Shown here: piece after piece, positions 26,598-35,388 of the stretch
How positions within the stretch are numbered: position 1 is the first letter of the stretch
How the letters are laid out: each line of letters starts with the position of its first letter
Assembly (NCBI RefSeq): GCF_900114605.1
Contig: NZ_FOTP01000002.1
Coordinates: 806,001 to 870,000 of the forward strand
DNA: 64,000 nt
Source of the DNA: Bradyrhizobium sp. NFR13
Lineage (GTDB): Bacteria; Pseudomonadota; Alphaproteobacteria; Rhizobiales; Xanthobacteraceae
Direction: 5' to 3'
Translations under genes and position numbers: made by a program
The notes under the pieces: model-generated
What the model was told of the DNA's origin: nothing
What the model saw: the letters and a program-made list of their open reading frames with translations, nothing else
The model's database searches: none

Positions 26598-26856
26598 TAC
26601 AGCGCTGAAAAATCGCAATTATGGGCTTCGTCGATCAATCTCTTCGGTCAGAAAAGAAGGTTGAATACGTGATGCCGCCTCATTGCCGCGCGCAAACGAG
26701 ATGTACTGGCGTATGTCTTCGGCACTTGGCCGCGATGAGCGCGCAGGCACCGTACCGACGTCGATGGAGCGATCAAGCTCCTATTGGCAGATCCGCTTCT
26801 TCATCTTTACCGTCTTATCGTCATCGATGAATGTCTCGGCCACCGACTTGGTCGTA
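26598..26856. other. Unassigned spacer between STAND gene and tctC remnant
   Basis: A 259-base segment of intermediate GC content. Several short frames cross it, but none has a ribosome site or recognisable domain. It includes a stretch translating as AARKRDVLAYVFGTWPR followed by a stop. It probably contains the right junction of the inserted segment, since tctC-like sequence begins at about 26857. Confidence 0.4.
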
Positions 26857-27248
26857 CCGGCACGCTGTCGCAGCTCTGCATGGAATCCATCGCGCGGAGG
26901 GCCGACGCCAGTATGAAGCACATCCCCTATCCGCCATCGCCCCCCGTCACCACCGCGAAGCGCTCGCCGTTCCTGCCGGATGTCCCAACGCTGACCGAGA
27001 GCGGCATCGACGTGCAGTCCGACGCCTGGAATGCGCTGGTCGGCCCCGGCGGATTGCCTGGGGACGTTGTGGCGAAGATCAATGCGGAAGTCGTGCAGAC
27101 GCTAAGCGAGCCCGCGGTGATCGAGAAGCTGAAGCTGCAGCTCATCACGCCGTCGCCGACCACGCCCGATCAGCTCCGCAAGCGCATGGCCGACGAAAAG
27201 GCGCTGTGGGCCGAGGTAATCAAGGCCGCGAAGATCAGGATCGATTGA
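26857..27248 (+). pseudogene. Truncated tctC-like gene remnant
   Basis: The sequence from about 26859 (ggcacgctgtcgcagctctg) corresponds to the tctC gene from about 23875 on. It lacks the signal peptide and the first half, and carries an in-frame internal deletion: PYPPSPPVTTAKRSP here against PYPSSPAATTALIRGD and onward in the intact gene. The deletion ends sit at a short repeated tcgcc. The last 100 codons are intact and end at the same TGA context. It cannot encode a functional binding protein. Its divergence from the intact copy suggests it is the older, displaced allele. Confidence 0.85.
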
Positions 27249-27251
27249 GGT
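26946..27251 (+). repeat. Right copy of the 305-bp direct repeat
   Basis: Partner of 24061-24366, in the same orientation. The first 190 bases differ at only one position that I can see; the last 110 hold the remaining differences, mostly at third codon positions. Confidence 0.9.
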
Positions 27252-27253
27252 CC

Positions 27254-27282
27254 AACCTCTCCCCGCATTGTGGGGAAAGGTT
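27254..27282. terminator. Intergenic hairpin
   Basis: aacctctcccc (27254-27264) pairs with ggggaaaggtt (27272-27282) at 10 of 11 positions around a 7-base loop. It lies between the tctC remnant and a convergent small gene and resembles the cctctcccc-type hairpins common between genes in this family. Confidence 0.55.
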
Positions 27283-27293
27283 ACGAAGCTGGC

Positions 27294-27671
27294 TCACACG
27301 AACCGGCAGTTTCGCGCGGTTTGCGCCATGCCGGACGACGACGATGTCGGAATGCTGTAGCTCGCCTCGCTCGGCGTTTGGCCACGTGCCGGGATGATCA
27401 CCGTGCCGTGGTCCTTCACCGAGCCCTTGGCGCTGGTTACCGTGACGTCGATGCCGCAGGCGATCTTGCGGGCGCAATTGTTCTCGAAGTCCATCTTGAA
27501 CGAATACTTGCCGTTGTCCTGCCAGAAGCCGACATACTTGTCGCCGACGCAGGCTTTGGCTTCCTCGGTCCAGTTGTCGGCTTCAGGCCAGAGCAGCAAG
27601 GCGCTGCCGCCGATGAGCGCACCGACGGCGCCAACAATCGTCGCAATCAATACAAACCTGCGTCCAAACAT
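27294..27671 (-). CDS. Single-span membrane-anchored protein of unknown function
   Basis: 125 residues from ATG 27671 with ggagg upstream. One N-terminal membrane helix (FVLIATIVGAVGALIGGSALLLW) is followed by an extracytoplasmic domain with four or five Cys (KACVGDKYVGFWQDN, NNCARKIACGIDV, ARNCRFV) that could form disulfides. I do not recognise the family. It probably follows the secreted protein at 28339-27734 in one transcript (62-base gap). Confidence 0.7.
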   Translation of the reverse strand: MFGRRFVLIATIVGAVGALIGGSALLLWPEADNWTEEAKACVGDKYVGFWQDNGKYSFKMDFENNCARKIACGIDVTVTSAKGSVKDHGTVIIPARGQTPSEASYSIPTSSSSGMAQTARNCRFV

Positions 27672-27733
27672 CGCCGCCTCCGGAGTGGTTTCCCCTTCGT
27701 CGCGGCGGGTGGCGCAGTGGTTCACGGCGCACG

Positions 27734-28339
27734 CTACTTCCCGGACTGCTTCTCCAGCTCCCGGTTATCGACATAGCGGATCATGATCGGCCGCCCGGCG
27801 ATCGCGCCGCCGAGGCCCTTGGTCAGCTTCAGCGGCAGGCAACCATCGAGCGAACCGTCGATGGCCTTGAGATAGGTGCCGCGCGTGTCCTGCGGCGCGT
27901 CCTTGCTCGCGAATGTTACGCGCGGCGGCGCGATCGGCCTGCCCGCCGTGTTGAACGAGAACATCACCGACATCTGCATGCCCTCACGCGCAACGTCCGT
28001 CGCGGGCGGCGACCAGCACGACCGCAAGGCTGCAAACAGGTCGCCGATCGTATCGAGATCATGATCGGGCCGACGGTAGAGAGCCTGCTGATCACCCGGC
28101 GGCACGCTCAGCACCGTGACCTGCAGGTTCTGACCGATCGGATAATCGATCTCGGGAATGCACGGTCCGTGATCGAACACGCTGCAGGTGGAGGGCGTGC
28201 ACGGTTCGCCATCGAGTACGCTGCACGGCCTGTGCGAAAACGGCACTGCATCGCCGGCGCGCAGCCGCCGCGCCCCTGCCTGCCCGGCGGATGCCGCCAA
28301 TACGCCGGCGATCAACAGCAACGTGAGGTTCCGTGTCAT
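27734..28339 (-). CDS. Secreted Cys-containing protein of unknown function
   Basis: 201 residues with a signal peptide (LTLLLIAGVLAASAGQAGA). The mature N-terminus contains Cys/His/Pro-rich segments (HRPCSVLDGEPC, CSVFDHGPCIPEI), and the rest has a beta-rich body with a FSFNTAGRPIAPPRVTF segment of the type found in TonB-C-like or envelope proteins of Bradyrhizobium. No enzymatic motif is seen. It is upstream of, and probably co-transcribed with, the 125-residue membrane protein. Confidence 0.7.
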   Translation of the reverse strand: MTRNLTLLLIAGVLAASAGQAGARRLRAGDAVPFSHRPCSVLDGEPCTPSTCSVFDHGPCIPEIDYPIGQNLQVTVLSVPPGDQQALYRRPDHDLDTIGDLFAALRSCWSPPATDVAREGMQMSVMFSFNTAGRPIAPPRVTFASKDAPQDTRGTYLKAIDGSLDGCLPLKLTKGLGGAIAGRPIMIRYVDNRELEKQSGK

Positions 28340-28538
28340 TCGGACACCCTTGCAAATGCGCCCTCACCTGAAATGATACAGGCGTGTGGCGTCATCAAGA
28401 TCGGGATGGGTCACAACTGCACGAGCAGACCAGCAAGCGGAACGCCGGCCGAACGATCGATTGCGGACATTGTTGCGCCTGCGCGCAGCCCGGCACCACA
28501 CGTCGTCGTCATCACACCCCAACCTCAGGAGACCTGAC

Positions 28539-29204
28539 ATGAGCAGTCCCCAGGTGCATCGTGACGCTTCCGTCACCATGAAGCTCGAAATCGTCGTCAT
28601 TCCCGTGTCGAATGTCCACACGGCCAAGAGTTTTTACGCAAATCTCGGCTGGAGGCTCGACGCCGACTTCGTGGTCGGCGACGACTATCGCGTGATCCAG
28701 TTCACGCCACCGGGTTCGGATTGCTCAGTCATCTTCGGCAAGAACGTCACTGCCGCAACGCCCGGCTCGGCACAGGGCCTGTATCTGATCGTCTCCGACA
28801 TCGAGGCCGCCCGTGCAGACCTGCTCGGCCGCGGCATCAAGGTGAGCGACGCCTTCCACGCCGGAGATGTCAATGTCGGGCCGGACGAGCCCTATCTGTT
28901 CGGCCGGCTTCGGGTGAATGGCCCGGATCCCGCGCGGGCCAGCTATCGCTCCTTCGCATCATTCAGCGACCCTGACGGCAACGGCTGGCTGTTTCAGGAG
29001 ATCACCGCGCGCTTGCCCGGACGTGTCGATGGCAGTGCCACAACTTTCAACTCATCCGCTGACCTCGCAGCCGCCTTGCGGCGAGCGGCCGTCGCCCATG
29101 GCGAGCACGAAAAGCGCACCGGCGGCCAGCATGACGAGAACTGGCCGGACTGGTATGCCGACTATATCGTGCGCGAGCAGACCGGCGAGTCGTTGCCGAC
29201 ATAG
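28539..29204 (+). CDS. VOC (glyoxalase/bleomycin-resistance fold) family protein
   Basis: 221 residues from ATG 28539 (caggag upstream at 28526-28531). A VOC metal-binding module covers residues 14-155: LEIVVIPVSNVHTAKSFYANLGW begins the first beta-alpha-beta unit (broken here as VSNVHTAKSFYANLGW), and FSDPDGNGWLFQEIT ends the second. A 55-residue helical tail with GEHEKRTGGQHDENWPDWYAD in two parts follows; this HDENWPDWYA tail recurs in a subset of actinobacterial and rhizobial VOC proteins. The substrate is unknown. An SRPBCC gene follows in the same direction. Confidence 0.85.
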   Translation: MSSPQVHRDASVTMKLEIVVIPVSNVHTAKSFYANLGWRLDADFVVGDDYRVIQFTPPGSDCSVIFGKNVTAATPGSAQGLYLIVSDIEAARADLLGRGIKVSDAFHAGDVNVGPDEPYLFGRLRVNGPDPARASYRSFASFSDPDGNGWLFQEITARLPGRVDGSATTFNSSADLAAALRRAAVAHGEHEKRTGGQHDENWPDWYADYIVREQTGESLPT

Positions 29205-29248
29205 CGGCCGCATCGCATGGAATACGTATACGACAAGGGAAATGCCGG

Positions 29249-29710
29249 ATGACCACGACCGTATCGACCCATCCGTTCGAACGCAGCCATTCCATCGTGA
29301 TCGCGGCTGCGCCCGAAGCTGTGTTCGATTACGTCACCAATCCGAAATCATGGCCGCAATGGTTGCCCTCCTCGCACGACATCGAGTGCGAGGATCGCCC
29401 GATGCGCTTCGGCGACACGTTTCACGAACACTGGTCGACGCGATCGGGTCCGGTCGCGCTCGACTGGCTGGTGATCGCCTGCGAGCGTCCACGGCTGTGG
29501 ATCGGCCTGACGCATATGAGCGTCACCGGCCCGATCATGGTGCAATATGTCTGCGCCGTCGTCGATGGTGGGACGAAGTTCACGCGTACTGTGCGTAACC
29601 CCGCGCGGCCAAAGCCACCGACGCCGGAAATGATTGCACGGATCGATGAGGAGGCGGAGCTGGGATTGGGGAATATCAAAAGGATTGTGGAGGCGCGCGA
29701 CACCCCGTAG
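29249..29710 (+). CDS. SRPBCC family (START-like) protein
   Basis: 153 residues. The N-terminal beta-strand and helix (HSIVIAAAPEAVFDYVTNP, then WPQWLPSS) are typical of polyketide cyclase/dehydrase-type SRPBCC proteins, which bind hydrophobic ligands in a deep cavity. The ligand cannot be predicted. It lies 44 bases downstream of the VOC gene, so the two may be one unit. ATG 29249 has gggaaa upstream. Confidence 0.8.
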   Translation: MTTTVSTHPFERSHSIVIAAAPEAVFDYVTNPKSWPQWLPSSHDIECEDRPMRFGDTFHEHWSTRSGPVALDWLVIACERPRLWIGLTHMSVTGPIMVQYVCAVVDGGTKFTRTVRNPARPKPPTPEMIARIDEEAELGLGNIKRIVEARDTP

Positions 29711-29834
29711 AGCGGAAAGCTCAGTGCAAGCCGGCAATAGACATCGCAACTGAATCGTCTGACGCAAAACTGGATGATCCACCCCCATCTTTGCGGAACG
29801 GAACTCCACCTCAGAGGCGAGCGCCGTCCTGGCT

Positions 29835-31040
29835 CTACAGCTCCTGGAGCGCGGATCCGGCGACAGGCGCGTCGGCAGAGACGCTCGATAGCGAATGGGA
29901 AATCGTGCGGTTGCGGCCGGTCCGCTTCGCTTCGTAAAGTCGTCCATCGACCCGTTTGTACAGGCTCGGCCAGCTATCTCCCGGCCGCAGCGCGCCGACG
30001 CCGAAGCTCGCAGTGACCTGCCTCGCTCCCCCCAGAACGGCAAAACTGTTCTGCTCGATCGCGATCCTTAACCGTTCGGCATAATCAACCGCTTCCTGTT
30101 CGTCCGTGTCAGGAAGGAACACCGCAAATTCCTCGCCGCCCAGCCGCCCGACAATATCGCGTTTGCGCGACGCGTTGCGCAGCATGCGCCCCACCTCTCC
30201 GAGGACATCGTCCCCGGCGTCATGACCGAGGGTGTCATTGATACTCTTGAAGTTGTCGATGTCGCACAAGGCGAGCGCAGTACGGCTCGGTCCGTATTTG
30301 CGCAGATGGGCGGATACCCGTTCTTGAAAGCCGCGCCGGTTCAGGATGCCGGTCAACAGATCGAGATCGCGTTCGCGACGGAGATCGTCGATCATGTCGG
30401 ATACCGCCGCAGCGAGGATGGCCAGCGCCAGGCCGACACCGAGCACGGCGAGCGAAAGCTGGAGTGCTTGCCAAAATATCGAATTGCCGAACGCGGTTCT
30501 GTCGATCGGCGCGGAAAATCCGACCGTGAGCAGGGTTCGCGGAAAAAAATGCAAGCCGAACAGCAACAGTATCCAGAACAGGACCCGATCGACATACGGA
30601 CCGCGCGCCAAGGCAGTGAGCCGCGACGCTGCGATCAACATCAGGAGGCCGTAGCCGAAATTCTGAACGTAGACTCGGGCGATGAGACGGCGATCGATAT
30701 AAAAGAAATAGGCGATCAGAAGAACGAAGCCGGCAAGAATTGCAAGGTCGATGACCGGACCGAGCCCCTTTCCCGAACGCACCAGAATGCCCTCCACGGC
30801 GGCGATAACCGCCGACGTGTAGAGCGCGCCCGATACGATGGCATTGGGCCCCGCGCCGGGAGGCAAGCTCAAAATCTGCGACATCGCGCCGAGGGCAAAC
30901 AGGACGCACGCGCCGGCCAGCAACAGCAGGTAGTTGCGCTTTTTCTCGATGAGCCACGCGCAGATGAAGGCAAGCCCGAAGACGAACAATATTCCGGGCG
31001 TGATCAGTTGGAGCGTAGTCTTGACGATGACCCCATCCAT
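29835..31040 (-). CDS. Membrane-anchored diguanylate cyclase (GGDEF)
   Basis: 401 residues from ATG 31040. Six or seven N-terminal membrane helices (residues 5-230, for example TLQLITPGILFVFGLAFICAW and LQLSLAVLGVGLALAILAAAV) form a sensor of MASE-like layout. The C-terminal GGDEF domain makes cyclic di-GMP from two GTP: DLLTGILNRRGF marks its start, and the catalytic loop is GRLGGEEF. An RKRD motif five residues before it matches the product-inhibition I-site (RxxD), so feedback control is likely. No EAL domain is present. Confidence 0.93.
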   Translation of the reverse strand: MDGVIVKTTLQLITPGILFVFGLAFICAWLIEKKRNYLLLLAGACVLFALGAMSQILSLPPGAGPNAIVSGALYTSAVIAAVEGILVRSGKGLGPVIDLAILAGFVLLIAYFFYIDRRLIARVYVQNFGYGLLMLIAASRLTALARGPYVDRVLFWILLLFGLHFFPRTLLTVGFSAPIDRTAFGNSIFWQALQLSLAVLGVGLALAILAAAVSDMIDDLRRERDLDLLTGILNRRGFQERVSAHLRKYGPSRTALALCDIDNFKSINDTLGHDAGDDVLGEVGRMLRNASRKRDIVGRLGGEEFAVFLPDTDEQEAVDYAERLRIAIEQNSFAVLGGARQVTASFGVGALRPGDSWPSLYKRVDGRLYEAKRTGRNRTISHSLSSVSADAPVAGSALQEL

Positions 31041-31303
31041 CTCGCTCGAACTTTCCAATAGGCCTTGGCCGTCGTGATGCACGACCCAAGCACCAGTGTC
31101 TCGTAGCCAAAGAACACTATCAAATTTGACGGGAAATGCCTCAAATGAGAGGCGATCGGGAACCGGGTCGCCACAAAATGCCCCGTCGGGCGCTCGGTTC
31201 GCAAGGGAAGACGGGTTGCCGTGTCAGCTGGCGAGGCTGCGCTTCGCACTATGCCCGGCAACAACGTGGGGAGAGGACATTTCCCGCGAAATTCGCGGTG
31301 GTC

Positions 31304-32923
31304 TCACCCCTGCTTCTTCACGTCCTTGATATCAGAGAACACAATCCCCTCGGCGCGTTCCTTCGTGTAATTCAGATAGAAATCGTTCTTCGCCAGGAAC
31401 ACCGGATCGCCGTCGACATCATCCGCGACGCCGGAATTGTTGTTCGACATGAACGTCTCGAGCTTCTTCTTGTCATCCGATGAGATCCAGCGTGCCAGCG
31501 AGAATTCCGAGACTTCGAAGCTGACCGGCAACTGATATTCCGCGTCCAGCCGCGCCTTCAGCACGTCGAGCTGCAGCGGGCCGACGACGCCGACCAGCGC
31601 CGGCGCGCCGTCGCGCGGGCGAAACACTTGGACGACGCCCTCTTCCGACATCTGCTGCAAAGCCTCTTTCAGCTTCTTCGCCTTCATCGCATCGCCGAGG
31701 CGTACGCGGCGCACGATTTCCGGCGCGAATGACGGCACACCGATGAAGGTGATGTCTTCGCCATCGGTCAGCGTGTCGCCGATGCGCAGCGTGCCGTGAT
31801 TGGGAATGCCGACCACGTCGCCGGCATAGGCTTCGTCCGCAATGGCGCGGTCCTGCGCGAAGAAGAATTGCGGCGACGACAGCGACATGTTCTTGCCGGT
31901 GCGCACCAGCTTGGCCTTCATGCCCCTTGTCAATTTGCCCGAGCACAGCCGCGCAAAGGCGATACGGTCGCGGTGGTTGGGGTCCATGTTCGCCTGGATC
32001 TTGAACACGAAGGCCGACATCCGGGGCTCGTCGGCCTCGACCTTGCGAAGATTGCTCTCCTGCGCGCGCGGCGACGGCGCGAAACGGCCGAGGCCTTCGA
32101 GCAGATCGCCGACGCCAAAGTTACGAAGGGCCGAGCCGAAATAGACCGGGGTCATGTGGCCTTCGCGGAACGACTGCAGGTCGAACGGCTTGCCGGCTTC
32201 CTTCACCAGTTCGAGTTCGCCGGCGATTTCATCCGCGTCGAGATTGGGATTGCGTCCGGCGAGTTCTGCGATGGTGATCTGCTCCGCCGCGCCGGTCTTG
32301 GCACCGCCGCCTTCTAGCAGGCGGATGCCACCAGTTTCGATGTCATAGGTGCCAACGAAATCGCGGCCGCGGCCGACGGGCCAGTTGATCGGCACGGTGT
32401 CGAGCGCCAGCGTCTTCTCGATCTCGTCGAGCAGATCGAAGATGTCGCGGCTCTCGCGGTCCATCTTGTTGACGAAGGTGATGATCGGGATATCGCGCAG
32501 ACGGCAGACCTCGATCAGTTTCAGCGTGCGCGCCTCGATGCCCTTGGCGGCGTCGATCACCATGATGGCGCTGTCCACCGCGGTGAGCGTTCTGTAGGTG
32601 TCTTCCGAGAAGTCCTCGTGGCCTGGCGTGTCCAGCAGGTTGAAGACGTGGCCCTGGAATTCGAAAGTCATCACCGAGGTGACGACGGAGATGCCGCGGT
32701 CGCGCTCGATCTTCATCCAGTCTGAGCGCGTGTTGCGGCGCTCGCCCTTGGCCTTGACCTGACCGGCGAGATTGATGGCGCCGCCGAACAGCAGCAGCTT
32801 TTCGGTCAGCGTGGTCTTGCCGGCGTCAGGATGCGAGATGATCGCGAAGGTGCGGCGGCGGGCGACCTCGGCGGCAAGCGGCGATTGCACGGGCGAGTCG
32901 GCAGAAAGGGCGATGTCGGACAT
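31304..32923 (-). CDS. prfC: Peptide chain release factor 3
   Basis: 539 residues, normal for RF3, a GTPase that recycles RF1/RF2 from the ribosome after termination. GTPase motifs: [15 protein letters not shown] (G1), a GISVVTSV region (G2), DTPGHEDF (G3) and NKMDRE (G4). The C-terminal RF3-specific domains follow ([20 protein letters not shown]). ATG 32923 begins MSDIALSAD; the longer frame upstream is not family-like. The 263-base gap to the cyclase gene holds nothing recognisable. Confidence 0.96.
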   Translation of the reverse strand: MSDIALSADSPVQSPLAAEVARRRTFAIISHPDAGKTTLTEKLLLFGGAINLAGQVKAKGERRNTRSDWMKIERDRGISVVTSVMTFEFQGHVFNLLDTPGHEDFSEDTYRTLTAVDSAIMVIDAAKGIEARTLKLIEVCRLRDIPIITFVNKMDRESRDIFDLLDEIEKTLALDTVPINWPVGRGRDFVGTYDIETGGIRLLEGGGAKTGAAEQITIAELAGRNPNLDADEIAGELELVKEAGKPFDLQSFREGHMTPVYFGSALRNFGVGDLLEGLGRFAPSPRAQESNLRKVEADEPRMSAFVFKIQANMDPNHRDRIAFARLCSGKLTRGMKAKLVRTGKNMSLSSPQFFFAQDRAIADEAYAGDVVGIPNHGTLRIGDTLTDGEDITFIGVPSFAPEIVRRVRLGDAMKAKKLKEALQQMSEEGVVQVFRPRDGAPALVGVVGPLQLDVLKARLDAEYQLPVSFEVSEFSLARWISSDDKKKLETFMSNNNSGVADDVDGDPVFLAKNDFYLNYTKERAEGIVFSDIKDVKKQG

Positions 32924-33052
32924 AAACGTGCCTGTGGCAGGGAAAACGGGCGCAATCAAGGGATTTGCGCGGGATTCGAACGGGATTCGCCTGATTATGG
33001 CGACCATCGGCCGCGTTGCGATCCGGCTGCGCCGCCTCCATATACCCCCTGC

Positions 33053-33095
33053 GAGGACGACCTCCAAATCATCATCAAGAGCAGGGACGGCCCTG
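33053..33095 (+). promoter_or_regulatory. Guanidine-II (mini-ykkC) riboswitch
   Basis: Two short hairpins with the diagnostic ACGR loops lie in the leader of the exporter gene. P1 is GAGG (33053-33056), loop ACGA (33057-33060), CCTC (33061-33064). P2 is CAGGG (33082-33086), loop ACGG (33087-33090), CCCTG (33091-33095). This is the signature of the guanidine-II class, which commonly precedes SugE/Gdx genes. The CCTCC at 33061-33065 is complementary to the ribosome site GGAGG at 33107-33111. Folding of P1 on guanidine binding could therefore release translation (inference). Confidence 0.88.
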
Positions 33096-33118
33096 TACTT
33101 TCATCAGGAGGCCGTTCC

Positions 33119-33433
33119 ATGGCTTGGTTGTTGCTGTTCATCGCGGGTTTGCTCGAAGTCGGCTGGGCTGTCGGGCTGAAATATACCGAGGGCTTCACCC
33201 GCCTCGTCCCCTCCGTCCTCACTTTGATCAGCATGACCGCGTCCGTCGGCATGCTCGCCCTCGCCCTTAAGGAACTGCCGATGGGAACCGCTTACGCGGT
33301 GTGGACCGGCATCGGCGCGGTCGGCACCGCAGCGCTGGGCATGTATTTGTTCGGCGACCCGGCCACCGTCGCGCGGATCAGCTGTATCGGGTTGATCGTG
33401 GCGGGCATTGCCGGGCTGAAGCTGGTGTCGTGA
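33119..33433 (+). CDS. gdx: Guanidinium exporter Gdx (SugE), SMR family
   Basis: 104 residues with four membrane helices, the small multidrug resistance fold. The family Glu is present ([17 protein letters not shown], Glu13), along with the conserved [16 protein letters not shown] segment that marks the Gdx/SugE subfamily. It works as a dual-topology dimer exchanging guanidinium for protons. The guanidine-II riboswitch directly upstream supports guanidinium as the physiological substrate. The ribosome site caggagg at 33105-33111 is well spaced from ATG 33119. Confidence 0.93.
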   Translation: MAWLLLFIAGLLEVGWAVGLKYTEGFTRLVPSVLTLISMTASVGMLALALKELPMGTAYAVWTGIGAVGTAALGMYLFGDPATVARISCIGLIVAGIAGLKLVS

Positions 33434-33439
33434 CCTGCG

Positions 33440-34456
33440 TCAGATGAAGCTCAGATGCAGCAGCTTCACGATCCAGTACGTCGCGGCGGCCACCACCGCC
33501 GCGGCCGGGATCGTGATCACCCAGGCATAAACGATCGAACTCGCCACGTTCCAGCGCACCGCTGAGACACGACGCGCCGCACCGACGCCGACGATTGCGC
33601 CGGTGATGGTGTGGGTCGTGGAGACTGGCACGCCCAGGAACGTCGCTGCGAATAGCGTCGCTGCGCCGCCGGTTTCGGCGCAGAAACCCTGCATCGGCGT
33701 GAGTTTGGTGATGCGCAGGCCCATGGTGCGCACGATGCGCCAGCCGCCCATCAGCGTGCCCAGCGCCATCGCCGCCTGACATGACAGCACGACCCAGAAC
33801 GGCACCGAGAATTCCGTGCCGAGATGGCCCTGCGAATACAGCAGCACCGCGATGATGCCCATGGTCTTCTGCGCATCATTGCCGCCATGGCCGAGCGAAT
33901 AGAGCGAGGCCGAGACGAACTGCAGGATGCGGAAGGCGCGGTCCACGGCGAAGGGCGTCGAGCGCACCGAGGCCCATGACACGATAGCCACCAGCACCAG
34001 CGCCAGCAGGAAACCCACCAGCGGCGACAGCACAATGGCCAGCAGTGCCTTGGACAGTCCGGTCCAAAGCGCTGCAGAGATACCCGCCTTGGCAACACCT
34101 GCCCCGAGCAACCCGCCGATCAGCGCATGCGACGAGCTCGAGGGGATGCCGAGGCCCCAGGTGATCACATTCCAGACGATGGCGCCCATCAGGGCCGCAA
34201 AGATCACCGCGGGATCGATCACGCTCGGCTCGATGATCCCGGTGCCGATGGTATTGGCCACATGCAGGCCGAACACCAGAAAGGCGATGAAGTTGAAGAA
34301 TGCCGCCCAGAACACCGCATATTGCGGGCGCAGCACGCGCGTCGAGACGATCGTCGCGATCGAATTGGCGGCGTCATGCAAGCCGTTGAGAAAGTCGAAC
34401 AGCAGTGCGATGGCGATGAGGCCGATCAGCACCGGAAAGGCGAGCGTGGCGTCCAC
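33440..34456 (-). CDS. pit: Inorganic phosphate transporter, PiT family
   Basis: 338 residues from GTG 34456 with about ten membrane helices. PHO4-family signature copies are seen near each end (NGLHDAANSIATIVSTR and GVPVSTTHTITGAIVG). PiT carriers take up metal-phosphate with protons. The long frame upstream of 34456 overlaps the DUF47 gene and is not real. It starts 14 bases after the DUF47 stop; the DUF47-pit pair is a standard operon. It is convergent with gdx. Confidence 0.94.
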   Translation of the reverse strand: MDATLAFPVLIGLIAIALLFDFLNGLHDAANSIATIVSTRVLRPQYAVFWAAFFNFIAFLVFGLHVANTIGTGIIEPSVIDPAVIFAALMGAIVWNVITWGLGIPSSSSHALIGGLLGAGVAKAGISAALWTGLSKALLAIVLSPLVGFLLALVLVAIVSWASVRSTPFAVDRAFRILQFVSASLYSLGHGGNDAQKTMGIIAVLLYSQGHLGTEFSVPFWVVLSCQAAMALGTLMGGWRIVRTMGLRITKLTPMQGFCAETGGAATLFAATFLGVPVSTTHTITGAIVGVGAARRVSAVRWNVASSIVYAWVITIPAAAVVAAATYWIVKLLHLSFI

Positions 34457-34470
34457 CTGATGGCCCTGCC

Positions 34471-35118
34471 TTATACTTGTTCGATGACGATGCTGTTGAT
34501 CTCGTTCGCGACGTCGTCGAAGCGGTCGGCCACCTTTTCGAGGTGCTTGTAGATCTCGGCGCCGACCACGAAGTCCATGGTGTTGGCGTCGCGATGTTTG
34601 AGGTAGAGTTCCTTGAGACCGATGTCGTGCAGATCGTCGACGCGGCCCTCGAGCTTGCCGACCTCTTCCGTGATCGCAGTGAGCAGACCGACATTGTCGC
34701 CGATGGCGCTCATCAGCGGTACGGCGCGACCGACAAGATTGGCGCACTCCACCAGCAGCGTGCCGATTTCGCGCATCGGCGGCTCGAACTGGCGCACTTC
34801 GAACAGCATCACCGCTTTCGCGGTCTGCTGCATCTGATCGATGGAATCATCCATCGCCGTGATGAGGTTCTTGATGTCGACGCGGTCGAACGGCGTGATG
34901 AAGGTGCGGCGGACAGCGGTCAGCACCTCGCGGGTGATGGCGTCGGCGTCGTTCTCGAACTGGTTGACGCGCTGGCAGTAGACCGGCGTCTCGTCGCCGC
35001 CTTCCATCATGCCGGACAGCGCCTTGGCCCCCTCGACCACCGTCACCGAATGGCGGGCAAACAGGTCGAAAAACCTTTCTTCCCGGGGCAGAAAGGACCG
35101 GAACCAGCGCAGCATCAT
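34471..35118 (-). CDS. DUF47 (PhoU-like) phosphate transport accessory protein
   Basis: 215 residues, all-helical, with the PhoU-like DUF47 signature (MLRWFRSFLPREERFFDLF at the start, ITPFDRVDIKNLI in the middle, VADRFDDVANEINSI at the end). Such proteins pair with PiT transporters and modulate phosphate uptake. TTG 35127, ATG 35118 and ATG 35115 are all in frame; ATG 35118 is chosen, without a strong ribosome site. A PHO-box-like pair of half-sites lies about 80 bases upstream. Confidence 0.93.
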   Translation of the reverse strand: MMLRWFRSFLPREERFFDLFARHSVTVVEGAKALSGMMEGGDETPVYCQRVNQFENDADAITREVLTAVRRTFITPFDRVDIKNLITAMDDSIDQMQQTAKAVMLFEVRQFEPPMREIGTLLVECANLVGRAVPLMSAIGDNVGLLTAITEEVGKLEGRVDDLHDIGLKELYLKHRDANTMDFVVGAEIYKHLEKVADRFDDVANEINSIVIEQV

Positions 35119-35196
35119 CACATCCAACTGTCAGGAAAACGCGGTGACCGGACCGCCAGAGGCGGGCATAGTCTCGCGGGGCCACGGCAAGGCCCT

Positions 35197-35214
35197 GTGT
35201 CACACGGCTGTCAT
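35197..35214 (+). promoter_or_regulatory. Candidate PHO box upstream of DUF47-pit
   Basis: GTGTCAC (35197-35203), ACGG, CTGTCAT (35208-35214) gives two half-sites spaced 11 bases, against the PhoB consensus CTGTCAT-n4-CTGTCAT. The second half is perfect and the first has five of seven matches. It lies 79 bases upstream of the DUF47 start but reads on the opposite strand to that gene, which lowers confidence. Confidence 0.4.
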
Positions 35215-35310
35215 AAAGCATTTCCGGCCAAGACGGGCAATCGCCCACCTTTTAGACGCGATCATCCACCGCTTTATGACGTTCTGCTTTTCCTGAGGCA
35301 GTGCCTGGAT

Positions 35311-35368
35311 TTAGAGCGAGTGCTTGAAGTAATAAGCGATTTCGCCACTGCCCCCGCGGCGGAAGGTC
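35311..35368 (-). repeat. Displaced copy of the livM 3' end
   Basis: Read on the minus strand this 58-base segment encodes TFRRGGSGEIAYYFKHSL followed by TAA, matching the end of LivM (TFRRGVIGEIAHYFKRSL, 36071-36128) at 47 of 58 bases. It begins 20 bases after the stop of the methyltransferase gene. No further livM sequence is found upstream of it, so it is a tail fragment only. Confidence 0.85.
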
Positions 35369-35388
35369 GGCCCACCCCATTGACGGCG

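Noticed and set aside
26683-26856. Possible transposase or IstB remnant in the spacer after the STAND gene
   Set aside because: No DDE or P-loop motif, no terminal inverted repeats, and several stops; the resemblance was only in a few hydrophobic residues.
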